Source: Tetracentron sinense (lineage: Eukaryota; Streptophyta; Magnoliopsida; Trochodendrales; Trochodendraceae). From it: 64,000 nt of DNA. The DNA lies in contig CM026560.1 in the NCBI GenBank assembly GCA_015143295.1, positions 4,838,501-4,902,500 of the forward strand, written 5' to 3'. Numbering within the stretch: position 1 is the first letter of the stretch; the number at the start of each line of letters is the position of its first letter. Shown here piece by piece: positions 43,342 to 55,697 of this stretch. The notes beneath the pieces were generated by a model. The model did not search any database. It was not told the origin of the DNA and saw only the letters and a program-made list of their open reading frames with translations. The position numbers were made by a program, and so were the translations under genes.

Positions 43342-46300
43342 TTAGATATCATCCACAAGAAACTTCCCAGATAGCGACACCTGCATCAAGAAAAGCAGTA
43401 GGGTCACTTCCACGCATATTTCATTCATTCTCCGTTGGGTATTCCCTTCCTAAGAGAAGGAAAAAAATTATTTCTTTGTAACTTCAGATTTTGATTTCAG
43501 TAAATACCTTCTCACCCAATTTGAATGGAGGGAGACCCTTGTAAGGGCATGTGCTACACCTAAATGCATCCCCTAGTCCACACTGCAGGGTGTACAACAA
43601 AAATTGTCAGATCCAGGACAGAAATTATAAGCTAGATAAGATTCTGGCTAGACTGTAAAGATGATGTACAAAGAGCACAATTGTACATGAGATGCACGTG
43701 CAGGAAAGTTTTGACAATTATGTGCTCCATTTAGAAGATCTCTTGGGCCAAAAACTGAAATTTGTTCTATCTTGTTGTAGACAGTAATAATATAAGAAAA
43801 TGGCAATAGCCCAGCTAAAAAGGGCCCCGACAACAGATGAAATTATGTCATGATTTGCAGGGAAGCTACGTATAAGGTGAGATACTTGCTTCCATCATGT
43901 CTCATTTAGTTATCAAATGGGCTATGTATGTGGGAGGTGTTGGGATAGACCCGAATCTACAGCCTAGGGTGTAGACCTTGAGCAAGTATCACTGAATTGG
44001 AACCTAAGGCGCCTAATTCTCCACACATCTCACACGAGAGCTCTCACATCTCTCGTGTAAGGCAAAATCTAAAGTAAGAATGCCCATACTTATATAATGG
44101 GAGTGAGGAGCCCATATTCATTTCTCGTTTCTCAATGATTTTTTTAACCTCGCTTCCCGCTTCTCGTTTTCGCTTTTCACTCTGGTAAGTAGGGTTCAAC
44201 CCCTAGCTATGCCATTTGGTATTGTTTAGATGAACAAGGATTTACGGGTGAATCCACAAACTGAACTGGACATGCTCCATGTCGGTCATGGATTCAAGTG
44301 CTACAGAAAGTCAAACTGCAAAGAAATTTATTTTGACAGGGTGTTGAATTCAAGGTGAGGCAATGCTAAGCAAGCATATCTTTTGATGGAGTATTTATTT
44401 TCAACAAACACGTCACTCCCGGTGAGCATGCTTGATGGGTTCTGCGAACAGTGGTCATTTAACTGTTTAGTGGTACCATTTTTCTCTCAATGGCCTGTCG
44501 TTTCAAAAGGGAGATGGCTATTACAGGAAGAAGGTGAAGGCTAGAGAATGGAAGCCTGTCTATCAATAAAAGACCTAAACCTATTGTGTTGACGAACAAA
44601 AAATCATACAAAGTCACCATCAATGTTCTAAAGTGACCACAATTTGGATAAGTCATGGTGAAAATCCGGGATTCAAATCAATACATCGAAGTAGACAACC
44701 AGGCAATAGAAGAGAAGATCATTTCCTCAAGTCTTGTCGGGTTGGACATTAGGGACTGCATCAAATTTTGGAAGATGGTGTTACTGGGTCAAAGATTGGA
44801 TACTCCAAGGTTCTCCAAGAAAGGAAGAGAATCTCCTCATTCTAGATCATTGGTTCCCAGGAGTCTGTTGCATGCATAAGTAGGATAGAAGGAAAGATAC
44901 ATGGATCTGCTTGTTCAGGAATGTCCAAAAAAATCCCAACTAAAGTCACCATAGTCACGAGAGGAGTATCGAAGAAGCGTGTGGTGGTTGATGACCTGTT
45001 CGTCCTTGCTGGCATACAGCTCAAAGGGGAAAGTCTCATTGAAGAAGATGATGAGGTGACCGTCCTTGTGCCACATTGGTGGGATGGAAAGCAAAGATAT
45101 ACGTGGCGTGTAGGAACAGGTTCAATTGGGGGCCAAAAAAAAAAAAAGATCATCAGCTAGATATGGAATCCACGGGAAGAAACACTTGGGGAAAAGGTAA
45201 ATTTAGAAAAAAAAAAAACCTGTGGAGGGTCGTCTTCAGATCAGATTAGCAAAACCCAAATCAACAATCTTGGAGGCCTGGAAGTTATTCTCCAAATGTA
45301 CCAACACTCATCAGTCCTAATGTGTTAAAGATTCAAAAGCCCATAAGAAGATTCTTGGCAGGAGAGATTTGATAGATAGCGAAGATTTAACAATTTCCTC
45401 ACCACGGGAAGAAAGTTTCGACATTCAAGAGGATCACCGAATCAGTTTGTGCAGCGCAGTTCAAAGCTAGAGACATGGGTTACTACTCACAATCCACAAC
45501 GAGATTAAGAAATAAATTCATGGAGAAGGTGTGGTTACGAGACGGGTTATATCATCTACTAAAACTCTTTTTTATCAGAAAGGGGATTTAATCATACCCG
45601 AAGGCTGTTCAGTAGGTAACATTCAATTGAGAAGAAAGGGACCAGTTGCAGTTGGGAATGGTAAGAGTTGTGCTTCTCTCTCTTCCTTTTTTTTCTTCAA
45701 TTTATTAGGACACTTGGAGAGAAAGAGCCTGTGGATTGGGAGGAAGTGTGTGGTAGGTAGGACTTCCATTGCGTCACAACGAAGGTGTCTGTGAAGACAA
45801 AGAATGGGTAGAACTGTAGAAGAAAAGTCGAATGCAGATCTTTTGACGAAGAGCCAGGTTGGTAATGGAGGAATCTCTGGTGCACGATAAATGAGAGGAT
45901 AAATTGTCAGGTGGTTTTGCACAAAGGGTTAAGACCATCAGTCGTAAATGGGGGAAGGGTGAAGAATTAGGTAAGAATGCATTGGTCATTGTTGAAGAGG
46001 GGGCTAGAGATGCAGCTTCAAGTTATTGGGGAGACCAGGGAGCCATCTCAAGTTGTAGTGACTCAATTGGAGCACCCGATGTCATTATAGAGCATTCAAG
46101 GAAAGAGTCTATGATTATCAAGGGAAGCAAAATTGAACTCTCACCCATTGCCTCAGATGCTAGGGACAATAAGGAAATTGGATATGACTCTACAGCAGTT
46201 TGCGGGTTCTCTAGGGCCGAGGATGAGAGGAAGGGTTTGGAGGTTAGTCTTCCTGCGGTTGCTATTGCCAATGCTTGCGATCTAGCATGAAACCTCCGAC

Positions 46301-49300
46301 TGGTACTACTCCTGAGCCCTTAGTTATAGCTGTTGAGACAAAACCAGAGAAAACCCAGCAGATTAAAGCGGAGTTTGTCACAGATTCTAGATAAAGAAGA
46401 GGAAGATGCAAGCAATCAGTATATGATGGGCAATTCGGTGTCCGGTGGATCAAGGAGCACTTACAATACAGGATCAATCTCAGCAGTACTAGAAGATGCT
46501 AGGCTGGGCAGTAATATATCCTTGTGGGCAGGTCCACACAGTCTGAATATGAGATAAAAAACTAGAGTGGGTCAATCTAAGGGTGAAGAACACAATAGTT
46601 TCTAATAGCTTAGAGGAAAGGGAACGGGGTTAAGTGACAAGGTTAATGGTGTTAAGGTGCAGTTGAATCCTATGGTTCACCAAGAGGTCGTAAATCTTCT
46701 TAATGGGGGCTCAAGTGATCGGAAGACAAGCAGTAAGAAAAAAGCAAAGAGGGGACGGGGCATCTAGTGGCGAGTTGGGCATGGAATATCAGGGGGCTGG
46801 GTAGTTTAGACAGCAAAACGACCCTAAAAGCCTGTTAAGGGAGAGGAAAAGCTCAGCGCAGTGCAGTGGATGCCAGAATCATTTCTGAGATGTGGGAATG
46901 CTGGTCCGTAAAATGGTTAACGATTCCAGCAATTGGGTCTTCTGGTGGGAATATTGTGGCATGGGACTCATGGTGGATGGAGATGTTGCATAGTCGTGTG
47001 GGGAGTTTTTCTCTTTCCATTCTTTCAATAGAGTTGAGGATGAGCTTGAGTGGATTTTCTCATCAGTTTGGGTCCAAATTCCAGAAGGTCGGCAGGCTTA
47101 TTAGACAAACTTGAGTCACTCCCTAGCAGATGGGATAGGCCATTGTGATCAATCAGTGGTTCCAACCTGCAAAAGAAGCAAGTGGTTCCATCTGGTCAAG
47201 TGGGATTGGGCATGAAGGCCTGAGGAATATGCAGTGTTGGGTTTAGGAGACTCCGTTGCATGAACAATGCGCTCCTAGGAAAATGGTTGTGGCATTTCTC
47301 TTCAGAGGATAGGGCATTATAGGAGAGAGTGGTGGGTTCTAAATTTGGGATTTCCAATCATAATCGGGATTCCAATCAGGTTTAATGTTACTATGGGGTA
47401 GGGCATGGTACTAGGATTAGTTTTTGGGAGGTAACTAGAGCAAGGTCAGGTGTTTGTGCGGTCTCTGCCAAGGCTGTAGAGATTGGTCCTTTCCAAGAAC
47501 ATCCTGGTCAGTGACCTATTAGAAAGGGTTAATTGGGGAGGTGGTCCGGGTTCAAACTTTTCGGAGGCATCTTAGAGACAACGAGATAGGGGAATGTGTT
47601 ATGCTGCTTAAAAGACTTAACATGATCAGTTTAACCCCAAATGCAGATGATAATCAGGTGTGAACAGGCAACAAGAAGGGGACTTTTACTACTAGGGACT
47701 TCAAAGCCTACCTTCTTGAGGAGGGGGGTCATGTCAGAGACTCACAGTTTGAAGATTTGGAATATAGTCTATATTAGTCCCTTCGAAGGTGCATGTCTTA
47801 GTGTGGATTGAGCGTTGGATAATTTTTTTACAACTGATCATTTGAGAAACTATCAGATTCATTCAAAACTGATGTTGCTTGTGTCAGGATGCGTAAGAAA
47901 ATGTCTCACATCTCCTCCGATGCCTGGTGAGCTAGTATGTTTGGAGTTTCTTCCTCTCGCTCTTCAGGTTCTATCTAGCTTTCCCTGGAGAAGCGAAGGA
48001 GGTCATTCTTGAGTGGTCAGCTGGCATATTTAGTTCAAGGGGTAATGAGCTATGGGAGATGTTATCGGCTGCTATTGTTGGGGTTTATAGAAAGAACGCA
48101 ATGGCAGAATTTTTCACGGGTCCAAATGTTTGCTCCTCTATTGGCTGGACATTAAAGAATTGGTTGGCAGCTATTAAAGATATTTGAGCATACATAGAAA
48201 TGAGTTCCTGTGTAGATGTAGTCATATTTTTTTTTGCGACTCCTGAGACTTTGTTTATTTTACTTTTCTTTGAGATTATGCTCATTCTTGATATTTCTCT
48301 GTAAATTATTCTTACTTCTCTTTTTAATGGATTTTCAGTAACTTATATATATATATATATATATAAAAGAGAGGATCCAATCCCAATTTACCTACCAAGA
48401 GACAATGATAACAACACTTTTTTTTTCTGATGGGTAACAAGACAATGATAACAAGACTTACACTGCCACATGCAGATTGAGGATTATTCAGCTGGTCTAC
48501 AGTAATTCCTAGCTTCTGCACTTTCTCCTCAGCCTCAGCCCGTCCACAAGTGCAATTTTTGCAAGCTTTTCGCGTGCTTCCAACTTCACAATCACCAACT
48601 GCACAAGGATGATTATTTATGGCATTATACAAGCTTCCAAAGGACCATATAGAAGCAGGGTCTCAAATTACAAATTGGGATCTTATTATCTTACCAGGTG
48701 GCAGCTGGGGTTTCTTCAAGTCTTCTTCTGTTAAGAGGCTATCTTCATCAATCAGATCCAAATCATCACCAATCTGAACTATGGGCAAGCATTTTGTCGT
48801 CTTCTTGATGGAAAAAGATGAACCAAGCTTCCATGAAGGCTTCTTGGCCTTAATCTGTGGAAAATGAGAAACTATACATGTTCAACAAGTGAACATTGTA
48901 AAAAGAACACAAATAATATATAATGAAACACTACAAGGCGAGGGAATGGGAAGAGGACATTTTCATGCCTCCACATCCATTTGGTACAACGGAGCTGGAA
49001 TCCTTTATGTGATGGGTCATGGGTCCCGAGTCCCAACAAGAAGATATGCTTTACAAGAAAAAATCCAGTCAATAGGAGGATCGTAAACACCCATTTCTAT
49101 TGCATTCTTAAAGATGTTCACCAGTGGTAAATGAAAATAATCTATAAGGATTTTGAGTTCATCCAATTGAAAGATTTTCAGCTGATGATGCAACCATTGG
49201 ATGTGGGATCTCCGCCCCTTAGATGTGTTTGGAGGCACTAAGAATGCCTCCATTTTACTCTTAATGTAGATAACTCCAGAGAATATAAAAGGCAAATTAA

Positions 49301-52282
49301 CAATATGCCCTTGTTCTTGCTCATTTAGCCCTTCTCCAGTTATGATTCTGTTGATTTTCCCTTTCTTATCAATTAAAATGAGAAAAGCAGAAGGAAAAGA
49401 ATATACGGAATGCACTGGAACAAAAAAGAAGCTAAAACTCACTGTCAAACAGTGATCATCATCTGATGGTGCAACGGGTTTCATTTGAAGAGCTTGTGCT
49501 TCTAGGAATCCTGCCATCAGTAACTTGCGCTCGATAGTAGAGGTTGGCTGCAAGAAGACACCACTGAAACTTCTTTCCATAAATCAAAATCCCATCATGT
49601 TACAAACCACACACCTATTACCTCATCAGTGAGCTCTGTAGCAGTGAGAGAAACCTGAATTAGGATTGTGCCACCAGTTTTCAACCCTCTAGAGATCTCC
49701 TCGAGCAACTGATTGCCAGGAATTTCAACTGATCTCGAGATAGAGATGATCATATCCATAGAGGAAGGCTCGATTGGCAACTGTTCTGTTGTTAGTCAAT
49801 ACCAAATTCAGACCACCAAAAAATAGGATATTAGGATGTATGGAAACAAACTATATTACATGCATAACACATTGAGAAAAGAAAGAAGAAAAAAAGGAAA
49901 GTGGTTTTCGTCGAGGGCTGCTAGGAAGCAAAAAAGAATTCTAAAAACATGCAAGGTATTGTACTCTGCCAAGACATTATGTTCTAACTGCCCAGACATA
50001 ATTTTAGAAATGGAGGAACAAGAAGAAAAAAAATGAAGGAATGTGTGATGCATGTGATAGGTAGGAAAAAGAAAAAAAAATGATTTTTTATAGGAAGCTT
50101 TAAGCTCATATGCCTTATCTTCTGCGAGATGTCATTGGGGGGACCAACATGGTGAAAGCATGTGCGATGCACATGATAGATAGGAAAAAGAAAAAAAAAA
50201 GATCATTTACAATAAAGAAAAACCAAGAAGCTTTAAGCACACACAAATTATCTTTTGAGATATGTCATTGGCAGGACCAAAAGCGGGACCAAAAAAACTA
50301 AATCCCAATTCCCAACATAAAATCTACCATGATAAAAAAGAAGAAGAAATCAAACATATTTAGATTAAAAGACTTAATTCTATTAACATATGTGAATAAA
50401 CATGGGTTTAGACAAACCTTACTGAAAAAAAGGAAAACTTATGAGCATCTAATTCTATTAATAATCACTCATGACCGTCATACATGGTTTGAAAATGACA
50501 AAAGAAAGAAATAAAATATTATCTTTTAATGACAAGAAAGCACAGATAATTTTTAAAAAAAAATTCACACATACATTGTGTCCTTTTAATTTATGATTTT
50601 ATTAATAATAAGAAACACCCAGTCAACTCTTAGTTAATCATAATTTTTTCAATGGAAAAAAGAATATTGATTTCTGTAAGAGAAAAGAAAAGCATAAGAT
50701 AAAAGACTCACCGTACACAAAAAAAAAAAAAAAGCAGAAAAAAAGACTCCAAGAGAGAGAGAGAGAGAGATATGGTTATCGTGTCGAAAGAGAGTCATTT
50801 CTGGAGAGGACTGGTGTAGTTAGATTTTGAAGATGTTCTTACTTCTTACTGGTAAATAAGTAAATAAGACAATTTATGAAACTTTGACTCCAACTAGGAG
50901 TGAAATTAACCCTAAATTGGTTTAGTTAAAAAAAAAAAAAAAAAAAGGAGGGAATTTACAACAAGTAAATAATCTAACATCTCAATCTAGTGCTCCAACA
51001 GAGCTCCTCTATAAGAGAAATATGAGAAGAAGAAAACTCTTTCAACTAGATTCAATCAAAAGAAATAATAATCACCCTTCTAGGGTTTGATTATCCACCC
51101 TATTTCATATGTTCTCTTAACAAAAAATCAACCTCGGCCCTCAGAGCATTCCTAGCAGACTCACCAAATTTTACTCACCAAAATAGCTAAAAGTCACTTT
51201 TTTCTATTTTGGCTATCCACTTTTTTAAAACACTCCCAGCAGCCTCACCAATTTAACAAAAAAGGAAGGGAGAGAGAAACATTGGTTTGATGAGTGTACA
51301 GTACTCACCAAACTTGGTGGGTACTGTACACACACCAAACCAAAATCGTTATTTTGATGAGGCTGCGGGGGACCCTTTTTTGCAATTTTTAGTGCTTTGG
51401 CTCACCAAAATAACCAAAAAGTTATTTGGTGAGGCTGCTAGGAATGCTCTTAGAACTCTATTAACAATTCCTAGCCTTTTATTGACTCACTAAAAGGAAG
51501 ACCTATCTCGAGTTAAACACCTATTCCCTTAGTGTCTGCTCGGTCACAATTGGACTTACCAAAACTGAAGTTAAAAAAAAAACCGAAACTAACTAATAAC
51601 TCTAAAAATAAACCACCTGATAATAAGTCACTGTAATCCTTAACTTTTTAACTGACAAAACTCAAACCTTAGTAGCCTGATAAGGGTGTACGGATGCTCT
51701 GTTTTCTGGGCTAAAGAATGTCCAGAAACAGGGCACATTTCAGCCATTTATTGCTTACCCTTCTTATTCTTTTCCATGCCCATTTCGGGTTTTGTTCCTT
51801 CCTATATAAACATATCATGGCTTGAGTTTCAACTCCAACAATCTACTCTTCATTGAGAAGAAAATCACCATAGCTTGCCGATTCTTATATCGAATTTTCG
51901 ATTGCATCACTTGATATTTTTTTATTCAAATGTTAACCGGCTTTAAGTTTAAAATTATCAGTTTTGTGACTTTTGACAACAGTAATTTTAGTTTTAATAG
52001 GGCACACTTGGTGGCTATATATCTGGCGTTCCCTTTAACTATAGAAATCAAGATTGTGAATAATATTATCGAGGAAGAGAGACAAGTATCAAATATGAAC
52101 AATTTAAGTCTCAAAAAAAGATGAGAAAATTTACTGAGAGAAGAAGCTTGAGTGATAATCAGGGGATCATTCTGCCCAAACACTTCATTCCCAAGCTCCC
52201 TAATTGCAGTCAAAACTTCACCAACAGGCACAACTACATGATCCACAAGCGCCAACGTACTGCCCTTTGTCCCAGTTATATC
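43342..52282 (-). CDS. DRE2: DRE2 / anamorsin (CIAPIN1) homologue, Fe-S assembly
   Basis: Minus-strand exons: 52282-52135, 49785-49622, 49547-49443, 48854-48695, 48598-48462, 43582-43508 and 43380-43342 (stop TAA). All introns are GT-AG and phases join without a shift, giving 275 residues from the first visible Asp. The N-terminal part is the degenerate methyltransferase-like domain ([14 protein letters not shown].., DPLIITQAS). A linker with [10 protein letters not shown], an acidic stretch, and two cluster-binding motifs follow: CX8CX2CXC (C196, C205, C208, C210) and CX2CX7CX2C (C236, C239, C247, C250). DRE2 passes electrons from the diflavin reductase TAH18/ATR3 to the cytosolic Fe-S assembly machinery. 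The start codon must be on a very short upstream exon that I could not place. The gene otherwise looks intact. Confidence 0.9.
43880..44195. repeat. Dispersed repeat, copy 2, in DRE2 intron
   Basis: Matches 41640-41945 in order and orientation (GGGCTATGTATGT.., GACCTTGAGCAAGTATCA.., CTCATTTCTCGTTTCTC). It lies in the 4.9-kb intron between the last cysteine-motif exons. Confidence 0.65.
44640..48340 (+). mobile_element. Internally deleted LINE, antisense in DRE2 intron
   Basis: Plus-strand remnant. 44655-46560 is ORF1-like decayed sequence with several open pieces (44655-44879, 44921-45160, 45904-46290). ORF2 begins near 46765 with [14 protein letters not shown], the endonuclease start, then [12 protein letters not shown] and [12 protein letters not shown] (46866-47114). 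The RT domain is not found; by 47770-47900 the sequence already resembles the zf-RVT end ([18 protein letters not shown]). AT-rich tail and (TA)n at 48343-48365. Roughly 2 kb of ORF2 is therefore missing. No clean target duplication was found. Confidence 0.75.
50042..50275. repeat. Tandem duplication, about 119-bp unit, DRE2 intron
   Basis: GTGATGCATGTGATAGGTAGGAAAAAG.. at 50046 recurs as GCGATGCACATGATAGATAGGAAAAAG at 50163, followed in both by AGAAGCTTTAAGC and GAGATGTCATTGG/GATATGTCATTGG. Two copies. Confidence 0.75.
50300..51143. other. DRE2 intron stretch, low-complexity
   Basis: AT-rich with poly-A runs (50718-50735, 50927-50946) and a (GA)n run (50754-50770). No gene is seen. Confidence 0.5.
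51144..51449. mobile_element. 306-bp MITE (PIF/Harbinger-like) in DRE2 intron
   Basis: The left end GAGCATTCCTAGCAGACTC is inverted at the right end (GGCTGCTAGGAATGCTC). Flanking triplets are TCA (51141-51143) and TTA (51450-51452), close to the TWA duplications of PIF/Harbinger. The centre is itself a near-palindrome (GTGTACAGTACTCACCAA..TTGGTGGGTACTGTACAC, 51295-51332). Confidence 0.75.
51450..52134. other. DRE2 intron stretch with no recognised feature
   Basis: This ends at the donor of the first visible exon. No repeat or gene is recognised. Confidence 0.4.
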
Positions 52283-53754
52283 CTACAAAAGATATCAAAT
52301 TAAATGACTTCAGATACAACATTCTCCCCCCACATATAGATTATTTATCAGGGAGCATGTATGTATAAAGAAGGACATCAATACACTGATGCATCCATAC
52401 AGTTGCATTTAAGTATAAATGGAAAGGAAATGAAAAATAAAGAAGAAAAAGAAGCATTTCCAAAGAAACTGAAGTATAAGAGCAAAACACATTAATCCAT
52501 AATTCTATGCATATTAATAATAATAGCCATGTCAACAAATGGACCAACCTATGTTACCCAAAGACATAAGTTTCCAGATTGATGCTGAGAATCCCAGTAT
52601 ATAGAGATTATTTACTTGTCAGCATGCATGTACCCAAACAAGGATGCGGACAGGAATGATGGGACACAAAAGCATCTGTAGAGAAACATAAAGAAGAAGA
52701 AGTAGCTCTAACCAAACTGAAGTAAACAGTCTTTAAAATAATAAGATTAACAATTTCGAATCACAAAAGGAAAAAAAAAAACCACATGCTTAAACACACG
52801 TCAAAGGATACATTAGTAATAGGATTTAAATCGTGAATTGTACGACTCGGTCAAGTCATAGGAGTCAACTGGAATTCATAATAGACAAATCGCTATGGGA
52901 CTGAAAGTCCACATCCATTCTCTCCTCTCTGGATCCTGATAAAATTATATCATGGTGATGTTTCTCCGATGAAACATCACCTTGCACGAACAAGAAAATG
53001 GAAATATGAAACTGATTTGTGCATTGGGATCTATTTTGTAGTTAAAAGCTTTTTGAAAGACTTTTTTCATAATGAAAGGGTATAGGAATTGGTTTAAGTT
53101 GGTAATGTATGGGTTGTTTGGTTTTCATTTGCTTATGAAAATATGTCCTTATATGAATGTTATGTTAGTATTTATGGTGCAAATACAAAAGTTTGTTTTA
53201 TATGAAGTATTATGGATAATTTGGCATATCAGATTTTCTGATAACTTTTTAATATTATTTTGTACTTTTTTCTTAATTTCTAAGAAAATCTTAATACAAT
53301 AAAAAATCTTACAATATGAATCCCAATTCGATTGAAACCCACCCCTTAAGATTTTCTGATTGGGTTCAGTTTTGAAAACCCTGAGATACTAAATAAAGAA
53401 TTTTGTGTATATTGTACAATCATTTAGTTTTGTGTTTTCGGTGTCTGCTCACTCTATAATCAAGTCCGCCCCATATCAGCAACTAAAAAACAAAATTTAA
53501 GTCTATCCCAATATTTTTTACACCCTTGGCATCCTCTTTCACAATATGAGATACTATGCTCAGCAAATGGCTGAGAAAAAAAATACAAACAGCATTATCT
53601 ATTCAGAGAGACACCATAAAACACCTGGTGTAAGATTCCCAATATTAAAAAAGTTTGTAGTAATGATAGATATTCCCAATGCTAAATGCAACCAGTCCGA
53701 GGTACCAAAAAGTTCTTGATAGTGTAGACCATAAAAGTTTACCCAGACCAAGTA
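52283..53754. other. DRE2 5' region: missing start exon, UTR and promoter expected here or beyond
   Basis: The acceptor TTTTGTAG lies at 52290-52283, so an upstream exon with the start codon must exist. Several ATG followed by GT occur on the minus strand (near 53611, 53725, 53983), none decisive. No other gene is recognised. Confidence 0.4.
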
Positions 53755-55262
53755 TATGTGGTGTAACAAAATATCGGTATCGGGTGCCATATCGGTAAGT
53801 CCAAAATAGGATACGTATTGGTGAATCGGATGGATATGACGAAAAAAAATTAGGATATGCTAAAAAACGCTTGGATACTAAAGGCAAAACTTAGATATCT
53901 TGCATAAAATTTCTTTTAATGCAAATATAAGCTAAAAACAAACTAAAAGAAAGCCTCCAATTATGTTTATCACCATTCACCATACATATAAAAGTTAAAT
54001 TTTACAAGTTAAACAAGGCGTGCGTGCTGATAAATAAGTATGAAAATAAGAACCATAGTCGTTTAGTATAGGAAATACGATCTAGATATTAAAACTTTAC
54101 ATTCAATGAGTTAAATAAGAATGCATTGAATTACAACCATAAATTATAAGCTTGAATGTAAGTCTTTTTATGTTAAATAGTTAGATGACGTCCTGACCCT
54201 GCAGATGAAAATATTTTTGAAGATTAAAATATAAGATTTTTTTTTGCTGGACTTTTGGGGTTTAGTAATCTACTACTTATACTTTACAGAAATAAGACTT
54301 TCTCTCTTTGCTCTCCAAACCCCAATCTCTAAAAATCTAGAAATTCTATTTTAAAGATGACATGTGGCTTTTTTCTTTAATCCCCACTGTTCAGGTTTGG
54401 GACCAACTATCTTATCCTAGAGCCCTCTCTATCTCCACTATTGTAGAGTCCTCTTATCTTTAACTCTTGCAAGTTTGGGGCCCACTATCTCATCCTAGAG
54501 CTCTCTCTATCTCCACTACTGTAGAGTCCTCTCTCATCTCCAACTCTTGGGTGTATTAATTTAAGTTTAATACTAAGAAACTTACGATTTTCCATTAAAT
54601 GTTATTAAAATAATAAAAAGTTATTATTATAAAATTAGTTAATCAATACAAATAATAAAAAAACTTATATTATAAACAATAAAATTTATTAATTATTATT
54701 TTTTCCTATTTTACTTAATATTTAAATAAATAATATTATTTAATATTAGATATTCTTAAATTATTACCGTGCATCGCACAGGTGTCTACTAGTGTTTTGA
54801 TATAGTAGAATTTATATAATTTTAATATTTGAGAATTCCTTATCATTTGAAAGTTAAAATTTTGACCTAATCCTTAAAATGCGTTAAAAAGAGGATTAGG
54901 ATTAATTTAAGTTTGAGAATTCCTTATCATTTGACTTTTTATTTTTCAGGAATTTGGATTAGGATATTTTTTATTGAATTCAAATGTGGGGTATAAACTT
55001 ATTAATATATAAATATCTTTAGTAAATGAAAATAAAACTATTTACTTAAAAAATATATTATATTTTTGTGTAAATAAGTTATGCGTATCTGTTGTGGATC
55101 CTAGTGTAAATATAGGAGAGAAAAATAATTTTAATTGAAAAATCCCCTGCATCAGCCCGATACGGGAGAGGTTTTTTTCCATTATACCAGTGTACCAGGT
55201 AGCTCCAAACAAGATACGTATCGGCCCATATCAGTCAATACGTGTCGAAATTTTAAACCATG
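53755..55262. mobile_element. Split element with TATCGGTATCGG words, interrupted by a Helitron
   Basis: ATATCGGTATCGGGTGCCATATCGG at one side (53770-53795) and GATACGTATCGGCCCATATCAG.. at the other (55215-55240) look like two ends of one MITE-like repeat. The Helitron at 54269-54792 lies between. The exact borders are not determined. Confidence 0.4.
54269..54792 (+). mobile_element. Non-autonomous Helitron (524 bp)
   Basis: 5' end TCTACTACTTATAC preceded by A; 3' end CTAG followed by T, the A^T insertion rule of Helitrons. The stem-loop ACCGTGC-ATC-GCACaGGT (54766-54783) stands 9 bases before the 3' terminus, as in plant Helitrons. It contains a two-unit 78-bp repeat (from 54395 and 54473) around CTATCTCCACTA(T/C)TGTAGAGTCC. 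It has no coding capacity. Confidence 0.8.
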
Positions 55263-55692
55263 AGCGTGGCACACATTTAATGCATGTCACAAAGAGACCC
55301 ATGTCCTTGCATGACACGTGGAAAAGAGGGATGTATTTCGATTGCAGCAGATTACAAAGTACAAGCACTTTTCAATGTAACAATCAATGAAATGGGGTAT
55401 TGTGCACAGTAAATGAGAGTCATGATAGCATTCTCCCCAAGGATATAAGATTCCAAAGGTTGTGAGAGATGAGCTAAAAAAGGTTAGGATCCATGATGAA
55501 GTTTATGTAACCAGTAACTATAACCTCGAACATGACTTCACTATAAAATGATGGTGGTTAAATGTCTGACAAGGTGGTATCATATAAGTGGAATGATTGA
55601 TAGTTTGATACCAGAGATCTTTTCCCTATTCAATTAAAAGCAGTGTTTTACAATGCAAAGGCAAAGTGTTAAGACCTCAAGATGCGTGAGGC
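55263..55692. other. Unassigned stretch
   Basis: Non-coding. The last 60 bp (TTTTACAATGCAAAGG.., GACCTCAAGATGCGTGAGGC) resemble a common GCCTC-rich plant repeat that continues after the solo LTR (57247-57310), i.e. it was split by it. Confidence 0.4.
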
Positions 55693-55697
55693 ATAAG

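Noticed and set aside
45904-46290. 128-codon plus-strand frame as host gene
   Set aside because: It lies in decayed LINE ORF1 sequence followed by the LINE endonuclease; no separate gene evidence.
49017-49580. 187-codon minus-strand frame as a separate gene
   Set aside because: Its middle is intron of DRE2; only 49547-49443 is exon, shown by splice sites and homology.
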